A stretch of 64,000 nt of DNA from Noviluteimonas caseinilytica (lineage in GTDB: Bacteria; Pseudomonadota; Gammaproteobacteria; Xanthomonadales; Xanthomonadaceae). The DNA is taken from NCBI RefSeq assembly GCF_018406605.1, contig NZ_AP024545.1:3162001-3226000 (forward strand), written 5' to 3'. The notes beneath the pieces were generated by a model. The model was not told the DNA's origin and searched no databases. It saw nothing but the letters and a program-made list of their open reading frames with translations. Below are positions 9,875-17,403 of the stretch, in pieces. A program made the position numbers and the translations under genes. Position 1 is the stretch's first letter, and every line of letters starts with the position of its first letter.

Positions 9875-12800
9875 CTATCGCACGATTTCAACCGTGGCCG
9901 GTACGTGGGTGATCCGCAATTCCTGGCTGTGCCATTGCGCGGGTTTGCCGTCGATCGTGGTCGTGCCCGGTGTGCCTTTGAATGGCCACGGGAAGACCAT
10001 GCCGCCACTCGGTGGTGTGAGGCCGTTGCCAATTTCCAGATGCAGGCGGTTTGCATCTGCACGCAACGAATACTTGAGGGGGCCGCCCGGAGTGCGGAGG
10101 CCTTCGACGGCGATGCCCTGCCCTGTCATCCAGTCGGCGGGAATGCCTGCGGCGATGACCAGGGCGTCGTCGGATTCGCGCGAATACGCGAACAGGTCCA
10201 GGGCGGAGCGCACGTAGTCGGAGGCGACCCAGGCGTGCGGGAGGTCGCCGAGGAAGAAGGGTTTGCGCGGGGTGCGCGAGACGACTTCCGCCCATTGGTT
10301 CCAGGCGCGCGGTTGCTGGTCCTTGAAGAAGAAGTCCAGCGCGGAATGCGCGCGGTCGCGCCAGCCCAGGCGGACGAAGGTGCCGATGGTGCGGAGTTCG
10401 TACGGGGTGTAGTCCTTCCATGCGCGCGTGTTGGTGCGGCGCTGTTCGAACTCGGTCCAGTAGCGCTCGAACGTGGCGAGCAACGCGTCCTGCGGGAGGT
10501 TGGCCTGTTCGCCGCCGGGGGCGAGCGCGATGGTGGTCGAGGTGGCGTCGAAGTCGCCGAGTTCGGCCGAACCCGGGAGGAAGTTGATGTTCTTGCGCGC
10601 CATCGCCAGCTTCAGCGAATCGCGCAGGTCGCCGGCGAACTGGTCGCGCGAGGCCGCGAAGCGCTTTGCGTCGGCATCGTGCCCGAGCCACTGCGCGATC
10701 TGGACCGCATCCTTGTAACCGCGCAGCGCCCAGAAATCGTCCCAGTACGAATGCATCGGCTTGGCCGAATAGCCTTCGTGGCTGATCGAGGCCGGCATCA
10801 GGCCGTAGAACGCGGGATTGGTGGCGCGGTTGGCTTCCGTGCGTTCGCTCGCACGCAGTGCGTCCATGTACTTCACAGCGCCCTGCACGTGCGGCCACAT
10901 TGTTTCCAGCAATGCGCGGTCGTGCGTATAGCGATACACCTCGGCGGCCAGGAACACGAACTCACCGTGGCTGTCGTTCTCCGGCACGGGATCGGCGCCG
11001 CGATCGTCCACGCAGCATGGCACCTTGCCGTTCTCGAACTGGCGCGGCGCATACCAGCGCAGGAATTCGCTCGCGATGTCTTCGCGCCCCAGGCGCAGCA
11101 GGCCTTCGCCGATCATCGCGCCGTCGCGGATCCACGCGCGCGAATACGAGCGCGTGCCCGGTTGCAGGCGCGGCCCCACGCGGCTGATCGCCATGTGCCC
11201 GAGCGCGGTACGCAAGGTATCGACGATGCGCTGGCCCTGTGGCGGCACCTGGACGCGCACGCGATCGAGCTTGTCGTGCCACTGCGCGGCCACGGCCGCC
11301 TGCGCAGTCGCGGCTTCGCCCTGCTTGAGGATCGACGGCGGCTGGCCTTCGAGCGACGAGGACCACGCGAACTCCACCGACGCGCCCGGCGCGAGGTGCA
11401 CGTCGTACTCGAACACGCCGCTCGCCAGCCCCGTCGGATCGTCCGCGAATGCAGTCTTCGACGGCAGCCCCTGCCCATCGAACGTCGTCGCCGAAACGCG
11501 ATCGGCCTTCGGGAACACCGCCGCGCGCGGCACGTTGTCCACGGCCACGTATTGCGGATACAGCATCAGCTTGTTCAGCGGGCTCACGCCGCCGGTGGTG
11601 TTGAGGAACTGGCTCGGCGGGTTCACCTGGAACGGGCGCACGCGCAAGGCGAAGGTGTAATCCATCGGCGCGCGCGTCGTGTTGGCCAGGCGGTAGCGCG
11701 CGATGAGGCGCGCATCGGCGACTTCGCCCGCCGCCACGCCGCCCGCGCGCGGTTCGGCGAATGCGGTGATGTCGAGCGTGTAGTCCGGATGCGTCCACTG
11801 CACCGACGGCATCGGCAGGTAACCATCCTGCAGCGATTGCGTCGCGTGCACGTCGGCCCACGTGCTGCGCCGGCCGCGCGTCGTCACCATCGGTTCGAGG
11901 CTGAAGGCACCCTTGCCCAGTTCGATCGCACCGTCTTCGCCGAGCAGCGCCTGGTCGTGGCCGCCGTCTACGCCCACGATCGTCCAGTACGGTTGTTCGT
12001 TGACGAAGCCGCGCGGATACGCACCGCGCGGCGCACGCGCGGCGACGGCCTTGACGAAATCGTTCGGCGTCGCGCCGAAGGCCAGCGGTTGCGCATCGAT
12101 CGCTTCGAGCGTGGCCGGGGTCGCCGGCTTCACGCGCAGGTAGCGTGCGTCGGTTTCCGGCAGCGCGAGGGAATCCTCGCCGCCGTCGGCGCCATGCACC
12201 TCGCGCAACACGCGCCACGCGCTGCCGTCTTCGGAGGCCGACACGGTGTAGTCGCGCGCGAACGCGTCGCGGTTCCAGCGCAGGATCGCGCCGCCGAGTT
12301 CGCGCTGCGTGCCCAGGTCCAGCGTCCATCCCTCCGCGCCGGGCGACAGCGTGCCCGTCAGCGGGCCGCTCGGCGGTGGCGGCAATGGCGTGAACGTGAG
12401 CGTGTCGAAGCACACCGCGCCGCGTCCGCCGTCGCCGCTGGCCAGGGTGAACTCGAGTTTCGCGCTGTGCTCCAGCGCGGTCTTCGGCGACGGGCCCCAC
12501 GCCTTCGCGATGTCGCGCTTGCGGTACTGCAGCGGCGTCCAGTCGTCGGGCAGCTCGAACTTCGGCTTCACCGACCACCACACGTTGTCGCCGCTCGCAT
12601 CGACGAGCTTGAACTGGAAATCGTTGCGCGCGCCCGTGCCGCGCACCTTGACGTCGAACGCGTAGTTGGCCGGATAGTCCAGCGGCAGGTCGCGCTGCAG
12701 GCCGACGTACCCGGCCACGCCGTGGAAGTCGTAATCCAGGCACAGCGCCGCACCGTCGGGCCCATCGACCTTGCGCAGGGTGCCGGTCACCTGGTCGGAC

Positions 12801-12913
12801 TGGATCACCTTCCACGCGCGCAGGTCGGAGAAATCGTCCAGTGCGCGCGCGCCCTTCGGGCCGCCGCAGGCCGCCAACCCCAGCACGCATCCCGCCACGA
12901 ACCACCGTCTCAT
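9875..12913 (-). CDS. Discoidin plus six-hairpin glycosidase-like lipoprotein
   Basis: A 1012-residue predicted lipoprotein: the signal peptide ends in LGLAAC with the lipidated Cys at 16. Residues of about 25-180 look like a carbohydrate-binding beta-sandwich. Residues of about 190-270 resemble an F5/8 type C (discoidin) domain (LGGAILRWNRD ... ARYLRVKP). The C-terminal half looks like an (alpha/alpha)6 barrel, with SRAWIRDGAMIGEG, a cysteine pair in VPCCVDD and YWDDFWALRGYKDA. It is often annotated coagulation factor 5/8-type protein; I know of no characterised activity. The ATG at 12913 overlaps the upstream permease stop (ATGA), so it is the last gene of the operon. It probably trims the glycan in the periplasm before ABC import. 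The specific GH family is not certain. Confidence 0.8.
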   Translation of the reverse strand: MRRWFVAGCVLGLAACGGPKGARALDDFSDLRAWKVIQSDQVTGTLRKVDGPDGAALCLDYDFHGVAGYVGLQRDLPLDYPANYAFDVKVRGTGARNDFQFKLVDASGDNVWWSVKPKFELPDDWTPLQYRKRDIAKAWGPSPKTALEHSAKLEFTLASGDGGRGAVCFDTLTFTPLPPPPSGPLTGTLSPGAEGWTLDLGTQRELGGAILRWNRDAFARDYTVSASEDGSAWRVLREVHGADGGEDSLALPETDARYLRVKPATPATLEAIDAQPLAFGATPNDFVKAVAARAPRGAYPRGFVNEQPYWTIVGVDGGHDQALLGEDGAIELGKGAFSLEPMVTTRGRRSTWADVHATQSLQDGYLPMPSVQWTHPDYTLDITAFAEPRAGGVAAGEVADARLIARYRLANTTRAPMDYTFALRVRPFQVNPPSQFLNTTGGVSPLNKLMLYPQYVAVDNVPRAAVFPKADRVSATTFDGQGLPSKTAFADDPTGLASGVFEYDVHLAPGASVEFAWSSSLEGQPPSILKQGEAATAQAAVAAQWHDKLDRVRVQVPPQGQRIVDTLRTALGHMAISRVGPRLQPGTRSYSRAWIRDGAMIGEGLLRLGREDIASEFLRWYAPRQFENGKVPCCVDDRGADPVPENDSHGEFVFLAAEVYRYTHDRALLETMWPHVQGAVKYMDALRASERTEANRATNPAFYGLMPASISHEGYSAKPMHSYWDDFWALRGYKDAVQIAQWLGHDADAKRFAASRDQFAGDLRDSLKLAMARKNINFLPGSAELGDFDATSTTIALAPGGEQANLPQDALLATFERYWTEFEQRRTNTRAWKDYTPYELRTIGTFVRLGWRDRAHSALDFFFKDQQPRAWNQWAEVVSRTPRKPFFLGDLPHAWVASDYVRSALDLFAYSRESDDALVIAAGIPADWMTGQGIAVEGLRTPGGPLKYSLRADANRLHLEIGNGLTPPSGGMVFPWPFKGTPGTTTIDGKPAQWHSQELRITHVPATVEIVR

Positions 12914-13758
12914 CCCTTGACGCTCCCGACCAGCAGACCCTGCATGTAATACCGCTGGAGCACGAGGAACAACAAGAGCACCGGCAGGATGGTCACGACG
13001 GAACCCGCCATCATCAGTTCGTTGTCCTGCACGTGTTCGCGCGAGAGCGACGCCAGCGCGACAGGCAGCGTCTGCAGGTCCTGGTCGCCGAGCACGATCA
13101 GGGGCCACATGAAATCGTTCCATGCGCCGAGGAAGGCGAAGATAGCGAGCGTCACCAGGATCGGTCGCAACGCGGGCAACACCACCTGGAAGAAGATGCG
13201 CAGCTCGCCCGCGCCGTCGATGCGCGCCGCTTCCAGCAATTCATCCGGCAGCGAGCGCGCGTACTGGCGCACGAGGAAGATGCCGAAGATCCCCGCGAGC
13301 CCCGGCACCATCGCGCCGGCGTACGTGTTCACCAGCCCCATCTGCTTGAGCAGCAGGAACAGCGGCATCATCGCCACCTGCCCCGGGATCACCAGCGCGC
13401 CAAGCAAGGCGCGGAACGTCTGTTCGCGCCCGCGGAACTTCAGCTTCGCGAAGGCATAGCCCGCCAGCGTGTTGAGCAGCACCGACACCAGCGTGACGCC
13501 CGTGGCGATCAGCGCGCTGTTGACCAGGTAACGGCCCATGCCCGCGCGCAGGAACAGTTCGCGATAGTTGTGCAGCGTGGGCGACGACGGCCACCACGGC
13601 GGCGGGAAGTGGCTCGCCTCGCCCGGTTGCATGAAGGACACCGCGAGCATCCACGCCAGCGGCGCGACGGCCAGCACGGCGAGCGCGAACAGCAGGCCGT
13701 TGACGGTCGCCGCGGCGAGCATGCGCTTCGAACGTTCGTTGCCCTGCACGTCGATCAT
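12910..13758 (-). CDS. Sugar ABC transporter permease, MalG type
   Basis: A 282-residue inner-membrane permease with six hydrophobic helices. It has the cytoplasmic EAA loop ELLEAARIDGAGELRIFF, which docks on the ATPase, and the C-terminal QRYYMQGLLVGSVKG typical of MalG-type CUT1 subunits. The start overlaps the stop of the other permease and its stop overlaps the next gene, both as ATGA, which indicates tight translational coupling. It should pair with the MalF-type permease just upstream and the ATPase at 6638-7801. Confidence 0.92.
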   Translation of the reverse strand: MIDVQGNERSKRMLAAATVNGLLFALAVLAVAPLAWMLAVSFMQPGEASHFPPPWWPSSPTLHNYRELFLRAGMGRYLVNSALIATGVTLVSVLLNTLAGYAFAKLKFRGREQTFRALLGALVIPGQVAMMPLFLLLKQMGLVNTYAGAMVPGLAGIFGIFLVRQYARSLPDELLEAARIDGAGELRIFFQVVLPALRPILVTLAIFAFLGAWNDFMWPLIVLGDQDLQTLPVALASLSREHVQDNELMMAGSVVTILPVLLLFLVLQRYYMQGLLVGSVKG

Positions 13759-14633
13759 TCCGCCCCCCGCCTGCGCGCGAACCACAACAACCCGCTCGTG
13801 GTCGCCGTCATCAGCAGGAACAGCAGGAACGCCACCGCCGACGCGTTGCCCAGGTTCCACCACTTGAAGCCTTCTTCGTACATCAGGTACAGCACGCTGA
13901 CGGTGCTCTGCAGCGGGCCGCCCTGCGTCATCACGTAAGGCTCGGCGAACAACTGGAAATAGCCCGCCATCGTGAGGATGCCCACCAGCAGCAACACCGG
14001 CCCGAGCATCGGCAGCGTGACGTGCACCAGTTGCCGCCACCACGACGCGCCGTCGATGCGCGCGGCTTCGTACAGGTCTTCGGGGATCGCCTGCAATCCC
14101 GCGAGGAAGATGATCATGTTGTAGCCGAAGTTCTTCCACACGGCGAACAGGATGATCGACGGCATCGCCCATCGCGGATCGCCGAACCAGTCGACCGGAT
14201 CGATGCCGACCAGCGACAGGCCCCAGTTCGCCGCGCCGTACCGCGTGTGGAACAGATACCGCCAGATCACCGCGACCGCCACCACCGTCGTCACCACCGG
14301 CGCGAACAACGCGGTGCGGAACACGGGCTTGAAGCGCGCGAGCTTCGAGTGCAGCAGCAACGCCGCGGCCAGCGACACGAAGATCGACAGCGGCACGCCC
14401 GCGACGACGAAGTACAGCGTGTTGCCCAGCGCCTTCCAGAACAGCGGGTTGCCGAGCAGCTTGATGTAGTTGTCGAGCCCGACGAAGCGCAGGTTGCGCT
14501 GGTCGGCGAGCGCGTAGATGTCGAAGTCGGTGACGCTCAGGCCCAGCGCGGCGATGACCGGCAGCACGAAGAACAACGCGATCACCGTCAACGCGGGTGC
14601 AGCGAAGGCCCAGCCGGCGAGCGATGGCTTCAT
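13755..14633 (-). CDS. Sugar ABC transporter permease, MalF/UgpA type
   Basis: A 292-residue inner-membrane permease. The N-terminus AGWAFAAPALTVIALFFVLPV is the usual first helix of UgpA/MalF-type CUT1 permeases. The EAA loop DLYEAARIDGASWWRQ and the motif EPYVMTQGGPLQST are also diagnostic. The ATG at 14633 overlaps the stop of the binding-protein gene, and its own stop overlaps the second permease start. With that partner it forms the translocation channel for the sugar delivered by the adjacent binding protein. Confidence 0.92.
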   Translation of the reverse strand: MKPSLAGWAFAAPALTVIALFFVLPVIAALGLSVTDFDIYALADQRNLRFVGLDNYIKLLGNPLFWKALGNTLYFVVAGVPLSIFVSLAAALLLHSKLARFKPVFRTALFAPVVTTVVAVAVIWRYLFHTRYGAANWGLSLVGIDPVDWFGDPRWAMPSIILFAVWKNFGYNMIIFLAGLQAIPEDLYEAARIDGASWWRQLVHVTLPMLGPVLLLVGILTMAGYFQLFAEPYVMTQGGPLQSTVSVLYLMYEEGFKWWNLGNASAVAFLLFLLMTATTSGLLWFARRRGAE

Positions 14634-15928
14634 GGCGCGGCGCCCGGCAGCGTGTGGTGGTCGAGCATCCAGCGGCGCTTCTCGAGGATGGCATCGGCGC
14701 GGCGATCCATTTCCGCGGCGGCGACGTCGACGCTCATCTTGTCGTTGGCCACTTGTTCGCCGACGAGGCGGATCTCGGTGGCGATGCGTTCCCACTCCGG
14801 CACTTTCGGCGCGGGCACGGCGCGTTCGAGCTGGTCGCGGAACGCGCGCGCATACGGATCGTTCGCGAGCGCCGGCGTCTGCCACGGCGAACGGCGCGGC
14901 GGCAAATCGCCGGTGAGCGCATGGATGCGCACCTGCTGCGCGGGCTCGGACAACCACGCGATCAGTTGCCACGCCGCGTCCTTGTTCCGCGCGGACTTGA
15001 AGATCACGAAGCTGGTGCCGCCGGCGATCGACGCGCCCGGCCCGTCCGGGCCCGGCAACGGCATCGTCATCCAGTCGTCCGCCAGCGCCGGCGGCAGGCG
15101 CTTGCGGAACTCGGCGATGTTCCAGGGGCCGCTGATGTAGTAGCTGAAGTAGCCCTTGCCGAATTCGTCCCACACGTTGGAGATGCGCGTGTTGTCCACG
15201 CGCGGTGCCAGGTCTTCGTCGAACAGGCTCTTGTAGAACGCCAGCGTGCGCTTGTAGCTGGCGCTGCGGAAATTGCCGAAGCGGCCGCCGTCGCGCAGCA
15301 GCGGTTCGGGTTGCTGCACGGCGAGGTTGAGCAGCGGTTCGAATTCGTTGAGCGGCAGCAGCACCGCGTACTTGTCCGCGCCCGCGGCGCGCTTCAGCGC
15401 CACCATCGAGGCGCGCCAGGTCGTCCAGTCCTTCGGCGGCGCGGTCACGCCGGCCTTCGCGAGCAAATCGCGCCGGTAATACGGCACGCGCGTTTCGACG
15501 TACCACGGCACCGCGTACGTCCGGCCATCGATGACGCCGGAATCCCACGCGCCTTCGAAATAATCGGCGACGTCCACGGCCGGCGTCGCCTTGAGGCGCG
15601 CGTCGAGCGGCTCGAGCGCGCCGAGCGCGGCGAACTCCGGGATCCACGTGTTGCCCAACGGTACGACGTCCGGCAACGCATTGCCCGCGAACGCCGTCAG
15701 CAGCTTCTCGTGCGCGGCGGTCCAGGGTTGCTGCTGCAACCGCACCTTGATCCCGGGATGCGTGCGTTCGAACTCGGGCAGCAGCTGCGCAACGACTTCG
15801 CCTTCGTAGCCCATCGCCCAGAAGCGCACGACGGTGCCGCCCTGCGCTTCCGAATGCCGCGCGCAACCCGCGACGCACGCGAGCGCCGCGACGCACGCCA
15901 GCGCCCACGCGCGCAAGCCGGTGTTCAC
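14630..15928 (-). CDS. Sugar ABC substrate-binding lipoprotein
   Basis: A 432-residue extracytoplasmic sugar-binding protein of the CUT1/MalE-like type. It starts with GTG at 15928, overlapping the upstream stop as GTGA. The signal peptide ends in ACVAGC, so it is likely a lipoprotein (Cys22), which is less common than free periplasmic forms in Gram-negatives. Features typical of the family include VVRFWAMGYEGE (start of the first lobe), FERTHPGIKVRLQQQPW, GISPWNIAE-type hinge residues (here YYISGPWNIAEF) and PLPGPDGPGASIAGGTSFVIF. It hands a glycan fragment to the two permeases encoded next. Confidence 0.9.
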   Translation of the reverse strand: MNTGLRAWALACVAALACVAGCARHSEAQGGTVVRFWAMGYEGEVVAQLLPEFERTHPGIKVRLQQQPWTAAHEKLLTAFAGNALPDVVPLGNTWIPEFAALGALEPLDARLKATPAVDVADYFEGAWDSGVIDGRTYAVPWYVETRVPYYRRDLLAKAGVTAPPKDWTTWRASMVALKRAAGADKYAVLLPLNEFEPLLNLAVQQPEPLLRDGGRFGNFRSASYKRTLAFYKSLFDEDLAPRVDNTRISNVWDEFGKGYFSYYISGPWNIAEFRKRLPPALADDWMTMPLPGPDGPGASIAGGTSFVIFKSARNKDAAWQLIAWLSEPAQQVRIHALTGDLPPRRSPWQTPALANDPYARAFRDQLERAVPAPKVPEWERIATEIRLVGEQVANDKMSVDVAAAEMDRRADAILEKRRWMLDHHTLPGAAP

Positions 15929-17403
15929 TGCGCTCCGTCGAGCCAGCCGCCGGTGAAGCCCGCGCGTTCCAGGCCTTTGCGGATGTAGGGATTGCGCCGC
16001 ATCACCGACCACACGAAATCGCTGCGATGGTTTTCGATCATCAGCACGATCGGGCCCTGGTCGATGCCGAGGTAATCGCCATCGACCCACCCGGTGCCGG
16101 GCACGAGCTGGCCGTGGTGCAGTTTCGCGTCGGTGAACGTGAAGCTCGGATTGAAGGAATCGAGGAACCCGTACTGCGCGTAGATCGCCTTGCCGTAACG
16201 ATCGTGCATCGCCTGGATCGCCGCGATCGATTGCTCGGGCACGAACGGCATCGACGCCGCGGCCGCCGTCGGCGCGATCGTGCCGTCGTCGATCGTGTAC
16301 TCGGTGCCGGTGCCGCGCGCGGTGTAGGTCTGGAACAGGCGCGGCTTGCCCTTGAAGGAGATGGTCGCGTCGATCGGGCCATCGGAGGCCGTCAGGCCCC
16401 ACACGTCTTTCCCGTAGCCGTCCCAGCCCGCGGGATTGGCGACCGCGTAGGCCTGCTGCGACAACGCCGCGCGACGGCTGTTCTCGAAGTAATCGATGCC
16501 GCGCCTGGCCATGTAGGCATCCTGGATGCCGCGGAAGTCGACCCACACGTGCGAATACTGGTGGCCGAACAGCGGCGGGAACGACAGGTGTTCCTGCCCC
16601 TGCACGGTGCCCCACGTCTTGTCGTAGGTCGACGTCCACGCGTCGTACGCGTCCTTGCCTACCGGATGCGTGGGCGAGCCCAGCGCGAGGAGGTAGACGA
16701 GGATCGCCTCGTTGTAGCCGTTCCAGTCGTAGGCGATGAAGCCCTTCTCCGGCGTCCAGCCCATCGAGATGCGCGGCTTGCGCGCCTGCGCCCACGGCCA
16801 TTCGACCTTGCGATACAGCTTGTCGGCGAGCGCGCGGATTTCGGTTTCGCGCGGGTCCTTGCCGTCGTAGTACGTCTGCGCGAACAGCACGCCGCCCATC
16901 AGCAGCGTCGTGTCGACGGTGGACAGCTCCGTCGTCTCGAAGCGCGCACCGTGCTCCATGTCGATGAAGTGGTAGTAGAAGCCCTTGTAGCCGGTCATGC
17001 CGCGCGCGTCGGGGCCCTGCGGCGCGGTGTCGAAGAACCGCAGCGTGGCGAGCGTGCGATCCACCGCCTGGTCGCGCGTGATCCACCCGCGCTCCACGCC
17101 CACCCCATACGCGGTGAGGCCGAAGCCGACGGCCGCGATGCTGGAGAACGACGGCGTCGGCCAGCGATCCGGCACCAGGCCGTTCTTCGCGTTGGTGCGC
17201 TCCCAGAAATAATTGAACGTGCGGTGTTGCAGGTCGTCGACGAGCGGCGGCACGGTGTTGATGTCATGCGCCGTCGCGACCGTCGCCGGCGCAGCGGGAG
17301 GCTGCGCAGGTGGCTTCTGCTCCGCCGGCGGGGCCTTGCACCCCGCCAGCATCGCGACCGCGAGGAACGTTCCGAGGGCAATGCGTGGGGGATGCATCGC
17401 CAT
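15925..17403 (-). CDS. GH144-type (PF10091) lipoprotein glucanase
   Basis: A 492-residue predicted lipoprotein (lipobox AMLAGC, Cys22, then a Pro/Ala linker to about 45). The body matches the Glycoamylase/PF10091 alpha-alpha barrel: LQHRTFNYFWE, GLVPDRWPTPSFSSIAAVGFGL, FYYHFIDMEHG, ELSTVDTTLLMGG, FGHQYSHVWVDFRGIQD and a C-terminal QGPIVLMIENHRS. Characterised proteins with this fold include the GH144 endo-beta-1,2-glucanases, so cleavage of a beta-1,2-glucan is the best guess. This is a family inference; the local sequence does not prove the linkage. The ATG at 17403 shares one base with the receptor stop (TGATG); a second ATG at 17397 is possible. It should sit in the periplasm between the TonB receptor and the ABC importer. 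Confidence 0.87.
   Translation of the reverse strand: MAMHPPRIALGTFLAVAMLAGCKAPPAEQKPPAQPPAAPATVATAHDINTVPPLVDDLQHRTFNYFWERTNAKNGLVPDRWPTPSFSSIAAVGFGLTAYGVGVERGWITRDQAVDRTLATLRFFDTAPQGPDARGMTGYKGFYYHFIDMEHGARFETTELSTVDTTLLMGGVLFAQTYYDGKDPRETEIRALADKLYRKVEWPWAQARKPRISMGWTPEKGFIAYDWNGYNEAILVYLLALGSPTHPVGKDAYDAWTSTYDKTWGTVQGQEHLSFPPLFGHQYSHVWVDFRGIQDAYMARRGIDYFENSRRAALSQQAYAVANPAGWDGYGKDVWGLTASDGPIDATISFKGKPRLFQTYTARGTGTEYTIDDGTIAPTAAAASMPFVPEQSIAAIQAMHDRYGKAIYAQYGFLDSFNPSFTFTDAKLHHGQLVPGTGWVDGDYLGIDQGPIVLMIENHRSDFVWSVMRRNPYIRKGLERAGFTGGWLDGAQ

Noticed and set aside
9905..12949. 1014-codon plus-strand frame across the large glycosidase-like gene
   Set aside because: It runs antisense to a lipoprotein with clear domains and codes for a His/Arg-rich product with no recognisable features.
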